Shown: positions 46,521-53,559 of the stretch, piece by piece
How positions within the stretch are numbered: the stretch's first letter is position 1
Layout: the number at the start of each line of letters is the position of its first letter
Source of the DNA: an uncultured Prevotella sp.
Lineage (GTDB): Bacteria; Bacteroidota; Bacteroidia; Bacteroidales; Bacteroidaceae
DNA: 64,000 nt
Assembly (NCBI GenBank): GCA_937895845.1
Contig: CALBLK010000077.1
Span: 1 to 64,000 of the forward strand
Direction: 5' to 3'
Program-made: the position numbers and the translations under genes
The notes under the pieces: model-generated
The model's input: the letters and a program-made list of their open reading frames with translations, nothing else
Database searches by the model: none
What the model was told of the DNA's origin: nothing

Positions 46521-48486
46521 AGATTCTGTGAGTTTTGATGAGTTAGTTTCTACTCTTAAAGAGATGAACGATAAGATCGGTTCTCTTTCTTATTACTTAT
46601 TTGCCATCAAATACGGCAAATTTCTAAAGGACCAAAATCTAACAGAAATAATTCGTTCCGCCAATCTGACTGAAAGTATGTCGAAAGAACTCAGCAAGGG
46701 ACTCCGAATATATAATATACTTTCTAACAATGATTTTGGCTTGGAATTGAAAGAGGGTGATGATTGCACACTGCTGATACAAGAGGCGAGAAAAAATCTA
46801 CCATTATCGAGTTTGGCTGATATTCTTTATCAGATGGAAAAAGACCGAAATGATTTTGGTATTGGTGCGACTGCTACAGCATTTGGTTTTAAATATGGAA
46901 AAGCCATCACGGCTTCAAATTATTCATGCGGCAACATCATAGATGAAGCTAAAAAATTACATCCGGATTTTGGACTGACACACACGCATGACGCAACAAT
47001 TAGATATGGAGTAGATTTGTACAGTATGTTTGAGAATGGTTCTTTTGGGTTGCAATTCTCTAAAAGCGGTTTATCCTCAAACTATAGCCAAACGCCGACC
47101 TTAGCCAACAAAAAACAGACACTATTCCTCACCGCCCTCCGCACCAAGCCCTTCATGCTTCTTGCCGGTATCAGCGGTACTGGCAAGAGCCGCATTGTGC
47201 GCAAGTTGGCACAGGCGACAGTTACTGAGGAACGGCAAAAATCCGAAGGATATAAGGGCAATGATTGGGAAAATGACCGTTGGACGCTGCATTCGCCAGC
47301 TAACTTTGAACTGATACAGGTGAAGCCAAACTGGCACAACTCAATGGATGTTATCGGCTATTTGTCGAACATTCCAAGTCCGCACTATGTGTTCACGCCA
47401 TTCATTGAGTTTATCGTCAAGGCATGGCTGCATCCCCAAGTGCCATTCTTTTTGTGCCTTGACGAGATGAACCTTGCTCCAGTGGAAGAATACTTTGCCG
47501 AGTTTCTGAGTGCCATTGAGAGCCGCAGTTTTGAGAACGGTGAATACATGACCGACCCCATCATCAAACCGTTCAACTCGTTTGGCACTGCCAAGGATGA
47601 GAAAGGCGCAGAAATGAATATCGGCGACACGATGATCAACACACTGTTCCCTGATTTCAAGGCAAGCGACACGGATTCTGCGATGGCAAAGGTTATCAAG
47701 CATTTCCGCACTAAAGGACTGACCCTGCCCAAGAACCTCATTGTCATAGGCACGGTGAATATGGACGAGACCACTTTCTCATTCTCACGCAAAGTGCTTG
47801 ACAGAGCCATGTCGGTGGAAATGAACGAAGTGAACTACGACAGCTTCTTGACCGACACTACGGATGATGACCTCAAGGCCATCGTAAAGGCATTTGAGGA
47901 TAATGGTGACGCCGACTTGAACGCTCTGCTTGTAGACCGCCACATCGAAGCAAGGGAAATCATTGACGAACTGGGCGAGGATGCAAAGTTTGCCATAGAC
48001 TATCTGAAGCGCATCAATGCCCTGCTTGAAGGCACACCGTTCAAACTGGGCTACCGCGCCGCCAACGAAGCGTTGATTTATCTGCAAGCATCGCACGAGT
48101 TCGGGCAGACCGACCGCATAGCCGCGCTTGACAACTTTACGCTGATGAAGATTCTCTCACGCATAGAGGGCGACGAGACGAAACTGAAAATCACCGATTC
48201 GGAAGCCGACAAAGAGCGCATAGCCAATGCCGGTGTGAACATAGATGATGCCAAGCGGTATGGCGAACTGAACATACTCACGGCACTGCGGAACATCATC
48301 ACGCAAATGTTGGGCGAACCGAATAACACCGATGCTGATAGCAATGCAGCCGAAGAAACGGCAACAGGGAATGGCGAGAAAACAGTTTCAACAGAGCAGA
48401 AAAAGAAAGGGTTGCAGTCTGTCAAGAAGATTGACAGCATGCTCAGCCAACTCAAGCGTGACCATTTCGTTTCCTATTGGAACTAA
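46477..48486 (+). CDS. McrB-like AAA+ restriction ATPase
   Basis: A 669-aa AAA+ protein of the McrB family. Walker A GISGTGKS is at residues 231-238, Walker B FFLCLDEMNLAPVEEYFAEF at about 325, and the sensor-1 segment VIGTVNMDETTFSFSRKVLDRA at about 424. In McrBC systems the B subunit forms a GTP-driven ring whose N-terminal domain recognises modified DNA and which activates the C nuclease. Here the N-terminal 200 residues are not a known EVE, YTH or DUF3578 domain as far as I can tell. They contain two copies of a roughly 50-60-residue module (see findings). The start is uncertain: ATG 46477 follows GGAGAAAGGA, and ATG 46510 is a second option. It is 21 bp upstream of the DUF2357 gene. Confidence 0.85.
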   Translation: MAINYLNQENQMANKDSVSFDELVSTLKEMNDKIGSLSYYLFAIKYGKFLKDQNLTEIIRSANLTESMSKELSKGLRIYNILSNNDFGLELKEGDDCTLLIQEARKNLPLSSLADILYQMEKDRNDFGIGATATAFGFKYGKAITASNYSCGNIIDEAKKLHPDFGLTHTHDATIRYGVDLYSMFENGSFGLQFSKSGLSSNYSQTPTLANKKQTLFLTALRTKPFMLLAGISGTGKSRIVRKLAQATVTEERQKSEGYKGNDWENDRWTLHSPANFELIQVKPNWHNSMDVIGYLSNIPSPHYVFTPFIEFIVKAWLHPQVPFFLCLDEMNLAPVEEYFAEFLSAIESRSFENGEYMTDPIIKPFNSFGTAKDEKGAEMNIGDTMINTLFPDFKASDTDSAMAKVIKHFRTKGLTLPKNLIVIGTVNMDETTFSFSRKVLDRAMSVEMNEVNYDSFLTDTTDDDLKAIVKAFEDNGDADLNALLVDRHIEAREIIDELGEDAKFAIDYLKRINALLEGTPFKLGYRAANEALIYLQASHEFGQTDRIAALDNFTLMKILSRIEGDETKLKITDSEADKERIANAGVNIDDAKRYGELNILTALRNIITQMLGEPNNTDADSNAAEETATGNGEKTVSTEQKKKGLQSVKKIDSMLSQLKRDHFVSYWN

Positions 48487-48507
48487 CCGTTATATTGCAC
48501 GACGCAC

Positions 48508-50856
48508 ATGGCAAGCGTATTCAACTTTGAAGTGGCCAACGAGGACTTGCTGGCAAGGTTCTCGTGTCCGAACCATGGGCGGAGAATAGCCGAGACCATC
48601 CGCAATCTCTGTACCGGCACTGGCAGTCATGACAGTGCCGCAAAGTTGTTGTGCCGCTACACATCAGAAACTCCGAATGTAAGGTTCTCTTTTGACGGAA
48701 ACGCACCGGAGGGGAATGACATCCGCCATGAGGCCGTGTTCTTCGAGAATACGGAATATCCGCTTATCGTGCGTAGCCACGGAAAGGCATTGCAGGACTT
48801 GTCGCTTGCCATCAACGACCATCTGCGCACAGACGGCAAAGACAAAAGCACCATCATCAGCACTGGTGATGAACTGTACGGCTCGCTGAACTTCCACAAC
48901 CAAGTGGGCATGACCGACTTCTGCATCAGCTACAGGGTGAAAGGCGAGGAGCAGGCCAAGGAACTGAAGTTCATCACCGAGGTGTTGAGCTACAAGTTGG
49001 ACTACCGCTCCGACCTGAAGACCATCATCTCTGACATAGAGCATGAGTATGCCATGCTGAGCACATCGTTCCTGAAGGACACCTATCTCAGTATGCGCCA
49101 AGGCACAGGTGAGAACAATCCGCTGATATGGTGGCAGATATTCAAATCGTGCTATAAAGACATCATGACGGCTGCACGCCAAATCATTGACCGTCCCAAG
49201 CGGCGGTTGCGCTCCGTAGCCAAGTATGAGCGGGCAGAGCGCATGGCGTATGTCCCAAGGGAACTGGAAAACGAATACCAGACGCACAGGGACAATCCGG
49301 CCCACCTGTACCGCACAGAAGAACTGACGCTGAGCCACGACACCACTGAGAACCGCTTTCTGAAATACGCCATCAGGGAAATGACGCACCGCTTTGCCGT
49401 GGTGAAAGAACACATCATGACCGCCATGCACCTTGACGACCCGAAGCGCATAGACACTTCGCTTGAAGAAATGGAGAACGAGCTGACGCGCCTCTCCAAC
49501 AATGCGTTTTTCCGTGGCGTAGGACAGTTCAAAGGATTCACGCAAGACAACCTCGTGATGAAACAGGCGCAAGGCTACAAGACTATCTTGGAGAAATGGG
49601 TGGAACTGCAGCAGGGCTATGAGTTGGAGGACGGCATGAGGAAACTGGAGGTGAAGGACATCTGTGACCTGTATGAGATATGGTGCTTCATCAAGGTGAA
49701 GAACATTGTGCAGGACGTGATGAAAGAGCTGTGCAAGGATGCCAAACCAAAGGTGAACGGCAGAGACATTACCAGCGACTTTATTCCGCAGCTTGTGTAT
49801 GGCGGTTCGGTAAGTTTCATCAACCAATCAGGCATTGAGTTGGCAAGTGTGTGCTACAATGCCGAGGTGCGTGGAGGCAAATCCAATTCAGCCATAAGCG
49901 GTACAAGCACCATGACCACCGTGCAGCGCCCCGACATTGTGCTGCGGTTGAGCAAGCAGGCAGAAGGCAGCATGAAGTTCACCTACCTGTTTGACGCCAA
50001 GTACCGCATTGCCGACACAGACGGGGGCGACAGCAGTTACGACAACCGTTATGATGTGCCGCCGGCGGACGCCATCGACCAGATGCACCGCTACCGCGAC
50101 GCCATCTACTACACGGAAGAGGGGCGTGACCACGACCACTTGAAGAAGGAAATCATTGCGGGCTATGTGCTGTTCCCCGGCCGCATACCGCTGGAGGCCC
50201 TTGACACAGAGCATGGTGACTATTACTACCAGCAGTCGAACCGCCTGATTGGCATCGGCGCGTTTCCCTTGCGCCCCGACCAGGAGCGGCACGCCGCGGA
50301 CGGAAGTGTCATTGTGAACGCCAACAGCCCGGAGCAAGCCTTGCGCCGACAGATACGCCACTGGCTCGAGGACGGCAACGGGCGTGAGCGGCTGCTCGAA
50401 GAAAGCATTGCCCAGAAGGGGTTGGAATACTCGGACGAGCCGGTAAACAAAGGAACTTTCTACATTGCATCCGTAGACAGCCATGTGAATGCCGCCAAGA
50501 GATTGGTGCTGGATGGCCGGGGCAAAATATTCTTTTCGGGTTATAAGTCCATCCTTTCTGGTGTGGACTTCCAAAAGATAAAATACTTTGCCCCAGTGGA
50601 TAACCATTTGGTAAAAGGATACTACCAAGTGCTCGCGGTGGAAGCGATGGATATGAGTGAAGTGCTGGCGAAAGGGAAAGCTGAAGCCAAAGGCGCAGCC
50701 TTGAAATATGGAGGCTATGACAAACCTATCCGCATTTGCTTGAAGCTGGGCAGATATACACTGCTATCCGCTCCTTTTGTCTATGGACTTGACGGCAACG
50801 CCTCCAAGGGTATTGCCATGACGAGGAAAGAGTTTAAAGAATATTGCAAAAGTTAA
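48508..50856 (+). CDS. McrC-like DUF2357 nuclease
   Basis: A 782-aa DUF2357 protein, the usual partner of McrB-like ATPases. The central region has the family features SHDTTENRFLKYAI and DICDLYEIWCFIKV. The PD-(D/E)XK nuclease core is at RPDIVLRLSK (Asp about 477) and YLFDAKYRI (Asp496, Lys498). Compared with McrC (about 350 aa) it has a long N-terminal region that may bind the ATPase ring. It also has a C-terminal extra domain (from about residue 645; TFYIASVDSHV, KIFFSGYKSIL, GYYQVLAVEAM). That tail has an alternating-strand pattern that could be PUA/EVE-like, which is inference only. Confidence 0.82.
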   Translation: MASVFNFEVANEDLLARFSCPNHGRRIAETIRNLCTGTGSHDSAAKLLCRYTSETPNVRFSFDGNAPEGNDIRHEAVFFENTEYPLIVRSHGKALQDLSLAINDHLRTDGKDKSTIISTGDELYGSLNFHNQVGMTDFCISYRVKGEEQAKELKFITEVLSYKLDYRSDLKTIISDIEHEYAMLSTSFLKDTYLSMRQGTGENNPLIWWQIFKSCYKDIMTAARQIIDRPKRRLRSVAKYERAERMAYVPRELENEYQTHRDNPAHLYRTEELTLSHDTTENRFLKYAIREMTHRFAVVKEHIMTAMHLDDPKRIDTSLEEMENELTRLSNNAFFRGVGQFKGFTQDNLVMKQAQGYKTILEKWVELQQGYELEDGMRKLEVKDICDLYEIWCFIKVKNIVQDVMKELCKDAKPKVNGRDITSDFIPQLVYGGSVSFINQSGIELASVCYNAEVRGGKSNSAISGTSTMTTVQRPDIVLRLSKQAEGSMKFTYLFDAKYRIADTDGGDSSYDNRYDVPPADAIDQMHRYRDAIYYTEEGRDHDHLKKEIIAGYVLFPGRIPLEALDTEHGDYYYQQSNRLIGIGAFPLRPDQERHAADGSVIVNANSPEQALRRQIRHWLEDGNGRERLLEESIAQKGLEYSDEPVNKGTFYIASVDSHVNAAKRLVLDGRGKIFFSGYKSILSGVDFQKIKYFAPVDNHLVKGYYQVLAVEAMDMSEVLAKGKAEAKGAALKYGGYDKPIRICLKLGRYTLLSAPFVYGLDGNASKGIAMTRKEFKEYCKS

Positions 50857-50928
50857 GGTTGCCGAGAAAACCCGGCAACTGCTACAGATGGGAAAAGCTA
50901 CATGATAAAGTTCGTTCCAGCCGCTCAA

Positions 50929-51075
50929 ACGGTGCGTTTCACGCTGCGGAACGGTGCGTTTCACGCTGCGGAACGGTGCGTTTCAGCCGCTCAAACGGTG
51001 CGTTTCAGCGTGCGGAACAGCGCGTTTCAGCGTGCGGAACAGCGCGTTTCAGCGTGCGGAACGGCGCGTTCTGAG
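50929..51075 (+). repeat. Array of 22-bp tandem repeats
   Basis: Six full units (50929, 50951, 50973, 50995, 51017, 51039) plus a partial seventh from 51061 and a partial unit before the first. The unit begins ACGGTGCGTTTCA or ACAGCGCGTTTCA and ends GCTGCGGA, GCGTGCGGA or GCCGCTCAA. Two tail variants alternate, giving a mosaic. It is strongly GC-rich against its flanks. There are no spacers, so it is not CRISPR. Confidence 0.9.
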
Positions 51076-51109
51076 TGGCAATTCGGACAGCAACCTGTGG
51101 CAAAATCCA

Positions 51110-51123
51110 ATGGCCGATTTGGG
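51110..51123 (-). repeat. Inverted copy of the dispersed motif
   Basis: ATGGCCGATTTGGG is the reverse complement of CCCAAATCGGCCAT, as found at 9765-9778. It lies right of the 22-bp array and is oriented opposite to the copy at 45076. Confidence 0.65.
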
Positions 51124-51174
51124 CTTAAGGATAAAAACAAACTGAAAAAATTTTCTCTTGTCCGGCAAAAGTAT

Positions 51175-51182
51175 TAACTTTG
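51175..51182 (+). promoter_or_regulatory. -7 box for the putative small RNA and possibly ribE
   Basis: TAACTTTG followed by CA is a good -7 match. The predicted transcript start (about 51188-51190) falls just before the closing stem of the RNA at 51194, which ties promoter and RNA together. Confidence 0.6.
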
Positions 51183-51188
51183 CATCAC

Positions 51189-51381
51189 AATAAGGGACGT
51201 ATCGGTTAGATCGGGATACTCATCAAATAATCTGAAAACTGAGACCATCCTTTTGTCAATGGCGGGCCACATCACCTTGCGGTGACAGCATGAAAAAAAG
51301 CCGGTGGATTACAACGACGGAGGAATCTCTAATCTTAGCACATAGGAGTTTTCATCACAATCACGGTACGTCCCGCTTTTT
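51189..51381 (+). ncRNA. Candidate 6S-like structured RNA upstream of ribE
   Basis: A -7 box, then GGGACGTA (51194-51201) paired with TACGTCCC (51367-51374), then GCTTTTTT: a complete transcription unit of about 190 nt. By hand the interior folds into one long irregular rod: GGTT 51204 with AATC 51359; GATACTC 51215-51221 with GAGT 51346 and ATC 51354. A two-sided bubble follows (51222-51240 against 51330-51345). Inside it GAGA 51241 pairs with TCTC 51326, CCATC 51245 with GGTGG 51303, CTTTT 51250 with AAAAG 51296, and the tip TCACC 51272 with GGTGA 51281. Length, central bubble and apex at mid-molecule are the layout of 6S RNA, the decoy of RNA polymerase. Alternatives: a ribE leader attenuator. 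Identity is inferred from shape, not from a sequence match. Confidence 0.5.
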
Positions 51382-51416
51382 TACAGTATTATCACTCACA
51401 AAAGCCCATCTTGATT

Positions 51417-52025
51417 ATGTTCTCCGGAATTATCGAAGAGTTTGCAACTGTCACTAACATTGTGAAAGACAGGGATAACATAGACATCAGCTTGAGATGC
51501 TCCTTTGCCAACGAGCTGAAGATAGACCAAAGCGTGGCCCATAACGGGGTGTGCCTCACCGTTGTCAGCATTGAAAACGACAGCTATACGGTAACGGCAA
51601 TGAAAGAGACACTCATGCGCAGCAACCTTGGATTGCTGAAGGTTGGTGACAAGGTGAACGTAGAGCGTTCAATGATGATGAACGGACGTCTGGACGGGCA
51701 CATCGTACAGGGGCACGTAGACACCACGGCTCTATGCACCGGTAAGGAAGATGCCAACGGAAGCACCTATTTCACATTCATGTACAAGTGTGACGCGGAG
51801 ATGGCCAGGCGCGGATATTTCACAGTAGACAAAGGTAGCGTGACAGTGAACGGGGTGTCTCTGACGGTCTGCAACCCGACAGAAGACTCGTTCCGGGTGG
51901 CCATTATCCCCTACACATTGAAGCATACCAATTTCTGTGACATAGAGGTTGGTACAGTGGCCAACCTTGAGTTTGACATAATCGGCAAATACGTGGCCCG
52001 CCTGGAAGAGTTAAAGAATAGTTAA
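51417..52025 (+). CDS. ribE: Riboflavin synthase, alpha subunit
   Basis: A 202-aa enzyme that dismutates two 6,7-dimethyl-8-ribityllumazine molecules to riboflavin. It has the two-lobed internal symmetry of the family: FSGIIEEFATV with NGVCLTVVS in the first lobe, and DGHIVQGHVDTTA, with the substrate-binding motif, then VNGVSLTVCNPTEDSFRVAIIPYTLKHTNF in the second (long stretch at about residues 140-170). The ATG at 51417 (MFSGI) is preferred over an in-frame TTG at 51411. It begins 36 bp after the T-run of the putative RNA, so it may depend on read-through from the same promoter. Confidence 0.94.
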   Translation: MFSGIIEEFATVTNIVKDRDNIDISLRCSFANELKIDQSVAHNGVCLTVVSIENDSYTVTAMKETLMRSNLGLLKVGDKVNVERSMMMNGRLDGHIVQGHVDTTALCTGKEDANGSTYFTFMYKCDAEMARRGYFTVDKGSVTVNGVSLTVCNPTEDSFRVAIIPYTLKHTNFCDIEVGTVANLEFDIIGKYVARLEELKNS

Positions 52026-52069
52026 TACAAAACAGTTTTATCGAAAACAACTTTTTCTTTGTCTACTAA

Positions 52070-52103
52070 CAGAAATTTATTGATAGATTAAATTTCTGCT
52101 TTG
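52070..52103 (+). terminator. Hairpin between ribE and tolC
   Basis: CAGAAATTTA (52070-52079) pairs perfectly with TAAATTTCTG (52089-52098) across a 9-base loop, followed by CTTTG. The stem is AT-rich, so it is a weak terminator at best. Confidence 0.45.
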
Positions 52104-52116
52104 TCAATATTCTACA

Positions 52117-52124
52117 TATCTTTG
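52117..52124 (+). promoter_or_regulatory. -7 box for the TolC-MacAB export operon
   Basis: TATCTTTG followed by CA matches the -7 consensus and lies 38 bp before the tolC-like start codon. Confidence 0.5.
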
Positions 52125-52161
52125 CAACGTTGAACCATATAAAAGAAAACGAGCAAAAGGT

Positions 52162-53502
52162 ATGAACAAAAAATGTATTGCCTGTGCTGTCGCAGTGCTA
52201 CTGGTTCCCGGGACCATATTTGCCGAGGGTTCCAAGCGGTGGACTCTTGATGAATGTGTGAGGTATGCCTTGGACCATAACATCGCCCTGCGGAAGACCG
52301 TTGTGGCCCGTCAGTCAGCCATGGAAGATGTAAGGCAGGCCAAGTCCAATCTGCTCCCGTCTGTCAGTGCCTCGACAAGCCATGCCGCAGGCTACCGTCC
52401 ATGGGTGAACGACGGTATCAGTACCGTGACCAATGGCACAGTGGCCACCAGTGTGAACAAGAGCTACTACAATGGCAGCTATGGCATCAATGCCAACTGG
52501 ACGGTGTGGAACGGCAACCAGAACCGTAACACGATAAAGGTGAACAAGCTCTCAGAACAGCAAGCCCAACTTGATTCTGCCATCACCGCTAACAGCATTC
52601 AGGAGCAAATAGCCCAGCTCTATATGCAGATACTGTATCTCAGCGAGGCTGTCACTGTCAGCCAGCAGAGCTGGAAAACCAGCCAGCTCAACGAGGAGCG
52701 CGGCAAGGAGATGGTAGCGGTTGGCAAGATGTCAAAGGCAGACCTGGCTCAGCTGTCTGCCCAAACAGCGCAGGACTATTATCAAATTGTAGAGAACCAG
52801 AGCAGCCTGGCGAGCTACATGCTCCAGCTTAAGCAGCTGCTTGAGATAACTGACGGCGAGACTTTTGAGGTAGAGACACCCAATATCTCGGACGACACCG
52901 TGCTTTCGGCCATTCCCTCACTGCATGACACCTACCAATCAGCCTTGGCAAAACGTCCGGAAATAGAACGCCAGCACCTGGCAATAAAGAGCAGCGATGT
53001 AAACCTGTCCATCGCAAAGGCGGGCAATCTGCCAACCCTTAGCGTGAACGGCAGCGTTGGAACCAGCACCTCGTCGATGAGTGACCGCACCTGGGGGCGG
53101 CAGATAAAAACCAATTTCGACGCCACGGCCGGTCTCACACTGAGTATTCCCATTTTTGACCAGCGAAAGACAAAGACCGCAGTCAGCAAAGCCAAGCTGC
53201 AGAAGCTGGACAGCGAGCTGGACCTGCTTGATGAGCAGAAAAAGCTATTCAGCACCATCGAGGGATTCTGGCTTGACGCCACAACCAACCAGCAGAAGTT
53301 CAAGGCAGCCAGAATGGGGGTAGAGAGCGAGGAAGCCAGCTACGCCCTGCTCAGCGAACAGTTCAGGTTAGGACTAAAAAACATCATTGAATTGATGACT
53401 GGAAAAAACAACTTGCTCCAAGCCCGGCTGAGCAAATTGCAAAGCAAGTACATGACGCTGCTCAATGTGCGCCTGTTGGAGTTCTATCATGATGGCAAGT
53501 AG
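52162..53502 (+). CDS. TolC family outer-membrane efflux protein
   Basis: A 446-aa outer-membrane factor with a signal peptide (MNKKCIACAVAVLLVPGTIF). TolC repeats are seen as two related helical halves: WTLDECVRYALDHNIALRKT, with long coiled segments to about residue 220, then AKRPEIERQHLAIKSSDVNLSIAKAGNLPTL (about 265-295) and further helices. The tail NNLLQARLSKLQSKYMTLLN fits the family end. It is the outer channel for the adaptor and ABC pump encoded next, and is first in that operon. Confidence 0.92.
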   Translation: MNKKCIACAVAVLLVPGTIFAEGSKRWTLDECVRYALDHNIALRKTVVARQSAMEDVRQAKSNLLPSVSASTSHAAGYRPWVNDGISTVTNGTVATSVNKSYYNGSYGINANWTVWNGNQNRNTIKVNKLSEQQAQLDSAITANSIQEQIAQLYMQILYLSEAVTVSQQSWKTSQLNEERGKEMVAVGKMSKADLAQLSAQTAQDYYQIVENQSSLASYMLQLKQLLEITDGETFEVETPNISDDTVLSAIPSLHDTYQSALAKRPEIERQHLAIKSSDVNLSIAKAGNLPTLSVNGSVGTSTSSMSDRTWGRQIKTNFDATAGLTLSIPIFDQRKTKTAVSKAKLQKLDSELDLLDEQKKLFSTIEGFWLDATTNQQKFKAARMGVESEEASYALLSEQFRLGLKNIIELMTGKNNLLQARLSKLQSKYMTLLNVRLLEFYHDGK

Positions 53503-53559
53503 ATTCATTTTTTGGAAGAAACATCTCAACATCTAAAATAAAAATTACATAATCACAAG

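Larger units (their letters stand above)
50857..51416. other. 560-bp region between the defence cassette and ribE
   Basis: This gap contains, in order, a 22-bp tandem repeat array, an inverted copy of the dispersed motif, and a promoter-RNA-terminator unit. Short frames through the array are open in all three plus-strand frames simply because 22 is not a multiple of three and the unit lacks stops; they are not supported as genes. Confidence 0.7.

Noticed and set aside
48664..49827. 387-aa frame antisense to the DUF2357 gene
   Set aside because: The plus-strand protein carries clear family motifs; the antisense product does not.
50929..51075. CRISPR array
   Set aside because: The 22-bp units are directly adjacent with no unique spacers, and no cas gene is in the window.
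50844..51177. Small protein genes through the 22-bp array
   Set aside because: All three plus frames are open only because the repeat unit has no stop codons; products are low-complexity and have no start context or homology that I recognise.
51189..51416. FMN riboswitch in front of ribE
   Set aside because: The strongly conserved RFN core (AGGGCGGGGTGAAA-like and ACCGGCGGT-like parts) is not present; the fold is one rod instead of a six-stem junction.
51291..51458. Leader peptide ORF starting ATGAAAAAAAGC
   Set aside because: It runs into ribE in another frame, has no clear run of regulatory codons and overlaps pairing segments of the putative RNA, so it is likely chance.
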